64,000 nucleotides of DNA from Pseudomonas putida (lineage in GTDB: Bacteria; Pseudomonadota; Gammaproteobacteria; Pseudomonadales; Pseudomonadaceae). Under the pieces are notes generated by a model that was not told the DNA's origin, did not search any database, and worked only from the letters and a program-made list of their open reading frames with translations. Location of the stretch: positions 1,922,001 to 1,986,000 of the forward strand of contig NZ_CP039371.1 of NCBI RefSeq assembly GCF_005080685.1, given 5' to 3'. Of the stretch, positions 18,000 through 24,553 are shown in pieces (within the stretch, counting starts at the first letter, position 1; each line of letters opens with the position of its first letter). The translations under genes were made by a program, and so were the position numbers.

Positions 18000-18067
18000 G
18001 GGAGAAAATCTGATTCTTGCGGGGTGAGTTGCTGTTTACCACGAACGTTTGCGTCGAGCATTCTTGC
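18000..18067. repeat. 68-bp dispersed repeat, copy 1
   Basis: 62 of 68 bases match 27167-27233. On the minus strand it encodes ARMLDANVRGKQQLTPQES, followed five codons later by a stop after DFLPYL. It is probably the remnant of a gene end spread by rearrangement. Confidence 0.6.
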
Positions 18068-18147
18068 TGGAGCAGGCGAAGACTCCGGCCAAAAGAGGAT
18101 TTATTTTTCCGTTTCCCGCAGTGAAATCAATCTTGGACCTGTCCCCT

Positions 18148-18297
18148 TTACGTTCTCACGGTCAGTGTCTTTTCGTGTTCAATGTAATCACGAAGCACAT
18201 CCAAAGCCAGGTAGATCGCACTCTGGCCATTGCTTTTGGCGAGGTCGGCAAGAGAGTTGGACAGGTCTTCTGGAAGGTTTAGCGATATACCGGTCAT
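18148..18297 (-). CDS. Solo ribbon-helix-helix (CopG/ParD-like) antitoxin
   Basis: 49 aa: MTGISLNLPEDLSNSLADLA, then KSNGQSAIYLALDVLRDYIEHEK. The beta strand TGISLNLP, the first helix DLSNSLADLAK and the second helix preceded by S-A-I-Y are the ribbon-helix-helix antitoxin pattern. Shine-Dalgarno AGAGG is well placed. The motif ATACCGGT occurs at the start of the gene and again, as TATACCGGTA, about 40 bp upstream, which could be an autoregulatory operator pair. No toxin gene is next to it: downstream lies only the 68-bp repeat, upstream (91 bp) an MFS gene. Either the toxin was lost or this acts alone. Confidence 0.7.
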   Translation of the reverse strand: MTGISLNLPEDLSNSLADLAKSNGQSAIYLALDVLRDYIEHEKTLTVRT

Positions 18298-18388
18298 GGC
18301 AACCTCTGCGTTGGATAGTCATGGGTAGGGTATACCGGTAGACCACATCGGGAAGCGGCAGGTCGTCGCGAGATGTAGCTGCGTAGCG

Positions 18389-19588
18389 CTAAAGCTCTCC
18401 AGGCATGCGCCTACCAACCTTGGCCCCGATCCTGATAACCATCCCCCCGATCAACGCAGCCAGTACCGCCAGAATCGCAATCACCCAGGGCGTCCCCATC
18501 GACGTCGCAAGCAAAGCAACCAGCAGCCCCGCAGCAGGTTGCGACAGGTTGTTGAGCAAGGTAATCACGCCCACCGTCTTCCCAAAATCGGCTGTTGGGA
18601 TCACCCGTTGCCGGATCGTGCGCATGTACACATTGAACATCTTGTCGAAACCCACAATCAGCAGAAAACCCACGGCATAGCCGGCAAGATTGGGGCTCAC
18701 GGCGCTAATGAACGCGCCGATCAAGAGCATCGAGTAAGCAACGCCACCGAGCACGCGCAGGGGCAGTACCATCCGTGCCAGGAGGAACAGAATGGCGATG
18801 GTCACGCCGGCTCCCGCCGCTTGCAGAACTGCGTAGTCGTCCTTATCGGCGCTGAATTGCCCTAGCACCATCGCTGCCGACGTAGCCAGGGTGACCCCGA
18901 CGATCAGGTTCACGCCCACCGCCAACGAGATGACCTTTTGCAACTCAGGCTGCTCACGAATATGCCGAAGCGCGATGCGAACTGGCTGCACCCAGATACC
19001 GGGCTTTTGCTCGAACATCGTCCAGCTGATATCGCTCAAACGGTGCCACAGCCACATGCAAAGGTCGGCCAGCAAGAACAACCCTCCCGTCGCCAGCACC
19101 ACCCAATGCCATTGCGAAACGTCCAGCAACAGCGCCGCCACCACTGGCCCGAGTACCAAGCCGGTCTGGTCGGCGATCTGCGAGTAGGACAAGGTCTTGG
19201 TGTAGCTGTAGTGCTGGAAGATATGCGGCATCACCACTTCGCGGGCCATGATGCCTTGTGTAGTGAGTACACCGCACAATGCCGAGAGCACCACCAGCCA
19301 GGCGAGACCGCCGAAAAGCAGGTACAGCCCGGTGGCCAGTACACAGAGCAGTGCTCGGTATAGCTGGCTGATATGCAAGATTTTCATCGGCGAGTACCGG
19401 TCGCAGAGGGCTCCGCATACCGGGAAGGCGAGAAAGCGCGGTAGTGATTCGGCGAAAAAAGCCAAGCCGGACCAAGAGGCGCTATTGGTGGTTTGAAACA
19501 CTACCAGTGGCACGATGAATAACAGGATCTGGTCGGCTAATCGGGACAGGAAAAGCGAGGTAAAGAAGGCGAGGTAGTCTTTGCGCAT
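18389..19588 (-). CDS. MFS transporter (DHA3-like exporter)
   Basis: 399 aa with about 12 membrane helices. The N-terminal motif RLADQILLFIVPLVVFQTTNS and the loop GALCDRYSPMKIL (the MFS G-x-x-x-D-R-x-x-R/K motif between helices 2 and 3) mark a major facilitator of the DHA3 group, which holds drug and siderophore exporters. Substrate unknown. The gene and the antitoxin behind it lie between the two 0.9-kb direct repeats, so recombination could delete both. No regulator is adjacent. Confidence 0.78.
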   Translation of the reverse strand: MRKDYLAFFTSLFLSRLADQILLFIVPLVVFQTTNSASWSGLAFFAESLPRFLAFPVCGALCDRYSPMKILHISQLYRALLCVLATGLYLLFGGLAWLVVLSALCGVLTTQGIMAREVVMPHIFQHYSYTKTLSYSQIADQTGLVLGPVVAALLLDVSQWHWVVLATGGLFLLADLCMWLWHRLSDISWTMFEQKPGIWVQPVRIALRHIREQPELQKVISLAVGVNLIVGVTLATSAAMVLGQFSADKDDYAVLQAAGAGVTIAILFLLARMVLPLRVLGGVAYSMLLIGAFISAVSPNLAGYAVGFLLIVGFDKMFNVYMRTIRQRVIPTADFGKTVGVITLLNNLSQPAAGLLVALLATSMGTPWVIAILAVLAALIGGMVIRIGAKVGRRMPGEL

Positions 19589-19709
19589 TGTCTTTTATAT
19601 TTAGCCTGTCTGCTGTGAGAAGCGGCCCCTTCGCGGCGGAGTACGCGTTACTTGTAGGAGCGGGCTTGCCCGCGAAAGGGCCCGCCCAGTCAATACACCT
19701 CCAATGGAC

Positions 19710-19976
19710 TCAACCCATCATCCCCAACTCCGCATCATCCATCAGCGCCTTGGCCAAGGCCCCCAGATAATGCGAAGCCCAGATCAAATGCGGCTTGTCT
19801 TCCATCAGCCCGGTAACCGTCAATTCCTGGACATAGCCAAACAACTCCGAAGCCTGCTCCCGAGCGAATTGGCACGGAATGCCTGGCTCGATGCAGAACA
19901 GCGGCTGTGTCTGGTTTTCCCCTTGGTAGAACTTGGTTTTGCCGACGGTGGTTTTCTCGCTTTCCTTGGTCATCAT
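19710..19976 (-). CDS. DUF3077 family protein, copy 2
   Basis: 88 aa, nearly identical to the copy at 17162-17428. Differences seen: Ser9 to Thr, Ile14 to Thr, Leu27 to Phe and Thr49 to Val among a few. It has the same start (double ATG), the same Shine-Dalgarno and the same position behind a 43-codon ORF, with the palindrome TCGCTGGCTTGCCAGCGA at 20093-20110 between them. High conservation of the protein compared with its small neighbour suggests it is under selection or was recently copied. Function unknown. Confidence 0.8.
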   Translation of the reverse strand: MMTKESEKTTVGKTKFYQGENQTQPLFCIEPGIPCQFAREQASELFGYVQELTVTGLMEDKPHLIWASHYLGALAKALMDDAELGMMG

Positions 19977-20141
19977 TCTTTCTCCCTGAACGTCCAGGTG
20001 CCTGAGCTGACCCTACGCCCCAGTCTGTCGAGGGCAAGCACACGCCTACAGGCCTGGCCTCGGTTTCTCAATCATGCCGGCCTGATATCGGTCGCTGGCT
20101 TGCCAGCGATGAGGCCAGCTCAGGCGAAACAGACTTTTGAT

Positions 20142-20273
20142 TTAGCGCAGCAGTGCGGTCGCTAGGCGTTGACGGGCAACGTCGGAGCTGGACGCATCGT
20201 GGGAAGCCGGCATCAGTAGGCCGTCGAGGGGATGACGATTGTGAGGTGGATCGGGAACAGTTTTAAGCATCAT
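20142..20273 (-). CDS. 43-aa conserved small ORF, copy 2
   Basis: The frame begins MMLKTVPDPPHNRHPLDGLL and ends DVARQRLATALLR. It is exactly as long as the paralogue at 17593-17724, with conserved ends and a divergent centre, the pattern of a translated gene. The Shine-Dalgarno is weaker here (AGGTAAACC directly before ATGATG) and lies in the 3' arm of the leader hairpin. Function unknown. Confidence 0.7.
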   Translation of the reverse strand: MMLKTVPDPPHNRHPLDGLLMPASHDASSSDVARQRLATALLR

Positions 20274-20560
20274 GGTTTACCTGGTAAGGGCAACCACACG
20301 CCTGCTGTCAAACAGAGGGTGGCAGCTATGAATGGGTTGACAGACCGGTAGGCAAACCAAGAATCCGGCGCACATGAGTGCCCCATACACAGCTGCCATT
20401 GAGGCAAAGCCATGTGGTTTGACTAGACGGCCTGTCAAAGCCGGTCGCCGTTTCGCGACGACCACCCGAGACTAGGGCGCAATCCAGGTCACCGCAATGG
20501 CTTGGAGGCGCCTGGAAGTGTGTTTGGGAAACGCCCTACAAGTAATAGGAACAATCTGAA
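20274..20560 (-). ncRNA. Structured 5' leader, copy 2 (compensatory changes in SD stem)
   Basis: Outer stem GGTTTGCCT (20358-20350) pairs with AGGTAAACC (20282-20274, the Shine-Dalgarno) through nine pairs, one of them G-U. The inner stem CTGTCAA/TTGACAG (20343-20337 with 20311-20305) and the upstream GGTCGTCG hairpin are the same as in copy 1. Both strands of the outer stem differ from copy 1 yet still pair, which supports an RNA fold rather than a DNA site. The rest of the 20561-20656 gap shows only a short possible gene end on the minus strand (VLHWITQLAGFPYDEADQQK). Confidence 0.66.
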
Positions 20561-20656
20561 GGTTAGGCTCATCTGCGGTCATTTTTGCTGGTCGGCTTCG
20601 TCGTAGGGAAAGCCTGCCAGCTGGGTTATCCAATGCAGAACGACGAACCGATCACA

Positions 20657-20669
20657 GGGGGGGGGGGGG
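20657..20669. repeat. Run of 13 G
   Basis: Uninterrupted G13 about 145 bp before higB. Such tracts slip easily. No open frame of a recognised protein crosses it, so it is either an expression-tuning tract or a sequencing/assembly weak point. Confidence 0.8.
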
Positions 20670-20812
20670 CGAGGCGCTAGCTGAAGCCAGCGTTCACATT
20701 GCCAGTCGGGCGTGTACAGGTCGATCTGCATGCAACATGCTGTAAATGCTTAACGTCATTTCGCGGCTGTATTACAATTGCCCGGTGTGCGGGAATCCCG
20801 TACGTTTCGCCA

Positions 20813-21109
20813 ATGCGAACAGTGATCGAAACACCGACATTCCAGAAAAACGCTGCCAAACTCTGGACTGATGAGGAACGTGTAGCGTTCATCGATTGGA
20901 TTTCGGCCAACCCGAGCGCTGGGGACGTCATCCAAGGCGCGGATGGTGCGCGAAAGGTGCGCTGGCGTCGTGCTGGTTCGGGTAAATCAGGCGGAGTAAG
21001 GGTGATTTATTTCAATCTCACCGAAGATGAAGTCGTGTTACTGATCATGGTCTATGCAAAGGCAGAACGATCCAATGTAGACCCAGCTGAAATCAGCAAG
21101 GTGGTGTGA
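20813..21109 (+). CDS. higB: HigB/RelE-family toxin
   Basis: 98 aa. The pattern MRTVIETPTFQKNAAKLWTD, GADGARKVRWRRAGSGKSGGVRVIYF and VLLIMVYAKAER is that of HigB2/RelE-type mRNA interferases. The stretch KVRWRR...GKSGGVRVIY carries the usual basic catalytic residues. The antitoxin gene follows after one base, so the order is toxin first, as is typical for hig. Upstream, CGGGAATCCCG (about 20789-20799) is a palindrome suited to autoregulation. The start at 20813 gives the usual family N-terminus. Confidence 0.82.
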   Translation: MRTVIETPTFQKNAAKLWTDEERVAFIDWISANPSAGDVIQGADGARKVRWRRAGSGKSGGVRVIYFNLTEDEVVLLIMVYAKAERSNVDPAEISKVV

Positions 21110-21110
21110 T

Positions 21111-21428
21111 ATGCGTGACATCGATATCGAAGCCGTCGCCAAGGCCATTGAGGCAGATGCAGGCGAGGCGTTGCCTGATCTACGCCAGGCTCTAAAAGAA
21201 GCGAAAGCGGGTGCTGGTCGGGTCAGTACGCCGGAGCAGATACTGGTACGGCAGGCGCGTGAGCGTTCCGGGTTGACTCAGGCTTCCTTTGCCAAGCGTA
21301 TCGACACGCCCGTCGCAACCCTTAGAGATTGGGAACAGGGGCGTTTCGTGCCGCCTGGTGGTGTACTTTGCCTGTTGCGTCTGATCGTCAAGCATCCTGA
21401 GCTTTCGCAGGAACTGGCTACTTTCTGA
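21111..21428 (+). CDS. higA: HigA-family antitoxin with HTH
   Basis: 105 aa. An N-terminal toxin-binding part (DIEAVAKAIEADAGEALPDL) is followed by an Xre-type helix-turn-helix (ILVRQARERSGLTQASFAKRIDTPVATLRDWEQGRFVP). It starts one base after the higB stop. It would neutralise HigB and repress the operon. The order and the DWEQG motif are those of HigBA modules common on islands. Confidence 0.84.
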   Translation: MRDIDIEAVAKAIEADAGEALPDLRQALKEAKAGAGRVSTPEQILVRQARERSGLTQASFAKRIDTPVATLRDWEQGRFVPPGGVLCLLRLIVKHPELSQELATF

Positions 21429-21609
21429 TTCACCTGCAGCGATGCTGATGCTTATAGCCAGCCTGCTGCTTCGTTGCAGTTGATGACACATCGGAAAGAC
21501 TCGTGTGCGTTATCTGGAATTCGTGCGCCAGCGATACCATCAATTGAAATAAATCCCAAAAATAGATCTGTCCCGAATGGCAGTCCCGAATGGCACTGCC
21601 AATCAAGAA

Positions 21610-21860
21610 GGTGGCAGCTGTGCATGGGTTGACAGACCGGAAGGAAAAAAAAGCAAAAAGAACCCGGCGCACACGAGGTGCCCCACGCACAGCCGCCATA
21701 GCAACGCATTACTTTTTTGACCTGAACAGCCTGTCAAAGCTGATCGCCGCTTTCACGACGACCAACCGAGACTAGGGCGCAATCCAGGTCACCGCAATGG
21801 CTTGGAGGCGGCTAGGAGTGTGTTTGGGAAACGCCCTACAAGTAATAGGAACAATCTGAA
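21610..21860 (-). ncRNA. Orphan copy of the structured leader, 3' arm lost
   Basis: Homologous to the leaders at 17725-17998 and 20274-20560, including TTGACAG, the GGTCGTCG hairpin (kept by G-U pairs) and the 40-bp block around GACTAGGGCGCAATCCAGG. It stops at AGGTGGCAG. The distal arm, Shine-Dalgarno, small ORF and DUF3077 gene are missing; unrelated sequence with a 14-bp tandem repeat (TGCCATTCGGGACT type) follows to higA. The rest of the 21429-22102 gap shows no gene. Confidence 0.6.
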
Positions 21861-22102
21861 TGTCAGGCCCCGTTTACCGTCATTTTTCCAAGCATCCGGC
21901 CATGTCAAATTGCCCTCTGCAGCTAAAGCCAGCTTCCGACCGTGCGATAGACTGTGTACGATCAGCTGAGGCTTATGCTGCCTGCCGCTCGCACCGTTAA
22001 GGAAAGGTGAAAGCATATCTGCTCCAACCCATTCGTCTCTCTCTCTTGATAGTCGGGGTTTGGCAACGCGAGCACCAAGACGCTTCGACTACAGGAGTAA
22101 TC

Positions 22103-22633
22103 ATGTCGACAAACGAACACGCCAAGCGTATGGCCAAGTCTCTGCGCGCCTCGCTTGAAGCTCGCAATCATGAGGTAACCCATTCGGTAGCGCTTGAAAT
22201 GGTCGCTCAGCAGTTGGGCTACAAAGATTGGAATACCGCCTCAGCAGCGCTTCCTCATGATCTGACGGGGTCTGAAATCAAGCTGGAGAAAGCCATTCCG
22301 ATACTGCGAATGTTCGATGAAGCGAAGGCGAGGGAGTTTTATCTCGATTTTCTGGGCTTCAGTGTCGAATTCGAGCATCGTTTCGAAGTGGATCTTCCTC
22401 TTTATCTAGGGCTCAGCCGGGACGGCGTGCAAATCCACCTTTCTGAGCATCATGGCGACGCAAGCCCAGGAACGACCATTTTTGTTCCCATGCAGAACAT
22501 TGAGCTGTTTCGGGACGAGTTGATCGCCAAACGCTACGGTTTCGGTCGACCCGACATCGTGGAGCAGGGATGGGGAAAGCTTCTGGAGGTATACGATCCG
22601 TTTGGTAACCGTATCCGTTTCTGCCAAAGCTGA
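22103..22633 (+). CDS. Glyoxalase-superfamily (VOC fold) protein
   Basis: 176 aa. The N-terminal helical part (AKRMAKSLRASLEARNHEVTHSVALEMVAQQLGYKDWNTASAAL) is the segment seen in front of glyoxalase-related bleomycin-resistance-like proteins. A VOC domain follows (IPILRMFDEAKAREFYLDFLGFSVEFEHRF, VQIHLSEHHGD, GWGKLLEVYDPFGNRIRFCQ). Shine-Dalgarno AGGAG is five bases from the start. Proteins of this kind bind or detoxify small molecules; the substrate cannot be told. It is a single gene among repeats. Confidence 0.75.
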   Translation: MSTNEHAKRMAKSLRASLEARNHEVTHSVALEMVAQQLGYKDWNTASAALPHDLTGSEIKLEKAIPILRMFDEAKAREFYLDFLGFSVEFEHRFEVDLPLYLGLSRDGVQIHLSEHHGDASPGTTIFVPMQNIELFRDELIAKRYGFGRPDIVEQGWGKLLEVYDPFGNRIRFCQS

Positions 22634-22723
22634 TTCGAAGGGTTCCAATGGTTAACTTCCGCTTCTAGAAACAACGAGGTGCCTGTTCAGCCACATCAGG
22701 TTGAACAGGCCCATCGGTTAGCT

Positions 22724-22810
22724 GCCTGGCTCGATGCAGAACAGCGGCTGTGTCGGGTTCTTCCCTTGGTAGAACTTGATTTTGCCGAAGGAGGTTTTCT
22801 CGCCAGCCAC
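22724..22810 (-). pseudogene. DUF3077 gene fragment
   Basis: An 80-bp stretch (GCCTGGCTCGATGCAGAACA ... GGTTTTCTCGCC) matches the 5' part of the DUF3077 genes on the minus strand at roughly 85%, but both ends are missing. A 9-bp inverted repeat (GCCTGTTCA/TGAACAGGC, 22681-22710) stands next to it and may end transcription of the glyoxalase-like gene. It is a third trace of the repeated unit. Confidence 0.7.
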
Positions 22811-22818
22811 ACGCAGGT

Positions 22819-23496
22819 CTAACGCTGCGTGCTGACAATGCCCTGCTGGAGCATCGTTGCCAAAAAGACATCGATCTTATTGCGCAAGTGATCCTCCATC
22901 AGGGCCCGCAGTTTCTTACCCTCACCCTTTTTCAGGTGGACAAGCATCTGCTCATGTTCCTCGACTGCTTGCGCCCAACGTCCCTGTGTGGGGGTCAACC
23001 TCTTGCGGACATGCCGTAGTCGCGCGTTGAGGTTGTTGAACATTTCGGACAACACCTGGTTATCTGCGATCGCAAGGATTTTCAGGTGGATGGCCTGGTT
23101 CAGCTCGAAATAGGTCGCCAGGTCTTTTTGCTCATAGCTATGGCGCATGGAGGCCTGTAGCGCTTCCAGCTCTGCGATGTCTTCGCCTAACACCTTCTGG
23201 CAAGCCTGTTCACCCGACAACCCTTCCAATGCTGCGAGGAGCGTCAACATGTTTGCCGCTTCATCCAGCGTCACGCTTGCAACCTTCGCGCGGCGAGTGG
23301 GGGAGATCTCGATCAAACCTTCTCTGGCCAGGATCTTGATCGCCTCACGCAGAGGCGTCCTGGAGACCTCCAGTCGCTCACACAGGGCCCGTTCAGACAA
23401 GGGGGCTCCCGGAGACAATTCCCCGCTGATGATCTGCTGTCTCAACGCTGCGTAAGCAGCATCGTTGATGCTCGTCGCATCCACCATCTCACTCAT
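22819..23496 (-). CDS. GntR-family regulator, FadR (FCD) subgroup
   Basis: 225 aa. An N-terminal winged helix (AAYAALRQQIISGELSPGAPLSERALCERLEVSRTPLREAIKIL) is followed by an all-helical FCD ligand domain with the metal-binding acids and His (YFELNQAIHLKIL, HEQMLVHL, LMEDHLRNKID). Start ATG 23496 has an ideal AAGGAGG. It is divergent from the enoyl-CoA hydratase operon, whose promoter contains two facing copies of TTTGGGATWCC, and so is its likely regulator. The effector is probably the pathway substrate or a CoA derivative. Confidence 0.85.
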   Translation of the reverse strand: MSEMVDATSINDAAYAALRQQIISGELSPGAPLSERALCERLEVSRTPLREAIKILAREGLIEISPTRRAKVASVTLDEAANMLTLLAALEGLSGEQACQKVLGEDIAELEALQASMRHSYEQKDLATYFELNQAIHLKILAIADNQVLSEMFNNLNARLRHVRKRLTPTQGRWAQAVEEHEQMLVHLKKGEGKKLRALMEDHLRNKIDVFLATMLQQGIVSTQR

Positions 23497-23679
23497 CCGG
23501 CCTCCTTGGTGTCCCAATTTCCCGATGGGCTGAGACTCTTCTGTGTCGTCGCAAAAAAAATTCAGTGCCTGAATCGGGCAAATAACCCTGATTTTAGGCG
23601 CTTTTCAGTCTCTGCGAAACCTGTCCTGAGGCGTCATGGTGTGAGCATACCCCTTGTCAAAGATTCATGCTTGGCTATA

Positions 23680-23714
23680 TTTGGGATTCCAAAAAACAAA
23701 AACGGTATCCCAAA
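23680..23714. promoter_or_regulatory. Candidate GntR operator
   Basis: TTTGGGATTCC at 23680-23690 and its inverted partner GGTATCCCAAA at 23704-23714 form two facing half-sites (TTTGGGATWCC). The left one is itself a palindrome (TTTGG-GATT-CCAAA). The site lies 20-54 bp before the hydratase start, where a repressor would act. Confidence 0.6.
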
Positions 23715-23733
23715 AATAACAAGGTGAATGATC

Positions 23734-24552
23734 ATGAGCGTCCCCGTGACACCGCTTCAAGACACTGCTGCCACGCCTGCCACGGTGCTGGTACAGCGTG
23801 AAGGGTCTATAGCCACCGTCATCCTCAACCGCCCTGAAAAACTAAACGCTACCACCAAGCCGATGTGGCGCCTGCTTGAGGACACGGTGCGTGCCCTGGA
23901 TGCAGACGACACCATTCGCTGCGTCATCTTCCGTGGCGCAGGCATCAAGGCGTTCGGGCCGGGCAACGACATCTCTGAATTTGAAAATCATCGCAGCAGC
24001 GTGGAGAAGGCTCGCGAATATGGCCCGATCATGCATGGCGCACTGCGCGCCATCGATCAGCTTCGCCATCCTGCGGTTGCAATGATTCACGGCATTTGTG
24101 TCGGCGGCGGGCTGGGTATTGCCTCGTTGTGCGACATTCGCATCTGCGGTGAATCGAGCCGGTTCGGTGTACCGGTTAGCAAACTGGGCTTGGCCATGTC
24201 CCACGATGAAATGGCCGGTCTGATGCGCATCGCCGGGCCGGACGTAACGCTTGAGTTGCTGTTGGAGGGGCGTGTCTTTGGTGCAGCAGAGGCGTTGGAA
24301 AAACGCATCGTAAGTCGCGTCGTAGAGGATGCGCTGGTGGAGCAATCTGCAATCGAGTGCGCCCAACGGATCGCAGACGGCGCTCCGCTTGTAGCCCGCT
24401 GGCACAAGCAGTTCGTTCGCCGCAGCATGGATCGGACACCGTTGAGTGCGCAGGAGTACGACGAAGCGTTTGCCTGCTTCGGTACGGAAGATTTCCAGAT
24501 CGGCTATCAGGCCTTTCTGTCCAAACGCAACCCTGTTTTCGGAGGTAAATGA
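23734..24552 (+). CDS. Enoyl-CoA hydratase/isomerase family protein
   Basis: 272 aa crotonase-fold enzyme. Family landmarks: ATVILNRPEKLNATT, the oxyanion-hole segment FRGAGIKAFGPGNDISEF, HGICVGGGLGIASLCDIRI and the RFGVPVSKLGLAMS block. It starts the operon hydratase-CoA transferase-MFS. The second ATG at 23734 has AAGGTG at proper distance and is preferred over the first at 23728. With a CaiB-type CoA transferase next door the pair recalls CaiD/CaiB (carnitine), but the substrate is not shown by the sequence. Confidence 0.82.
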   Translation: MSVPVTPLQDTAATPATVLVQREGSIATVILNRPEKLNATTKPMWRLLEDTVRALDADDTIRCVIFRGAGIKAFGPGNDISEFENHRSSVEKAREYGPIMHGALRAIDQLRHPAVAMIHGICVGGGLGIASLCDIRICGESSRFGVPVSKLGLAMSHDEMAGLMRIAGPDVTLELLLEGRVFGAAEALEKRIVSRVVEDALVEQSAIECAQRIADGAPLVARWHKQFVRRSMDRTPLSAQEYDEAFACFGTEDFQIGYQAFLSKRNPVFGGK

Positions 24553-24553
24553 G

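Larger units (their letters stand above)
19653..20546. repeat. ~0.9-kb direct repeat, copy 2
   Basis: Direct copy of 17105-17998, again starting in a REP element (TGTAGGAGCGGGCTTGCCCG) and ending at the far edge of the leader. Distance between copies (start to start) is 2548 bp. Confidence 0.85.

Noticed and set aside
20277..20465. Minus-strand frames of 60-85 codons inside the leader elements (also 21452-21709)
   Set aside because: Not conserved between the three leader copies and they cross the hairpins; the RNA fold explains the sequence better.
20575..20645. Possible gene end on the minus strand (VLHWITQLAGFPYDEADQQK)
   Set aside because: Only about 23 codons remain before the G13 tract, no family recognised; too little to call a pseudogene.
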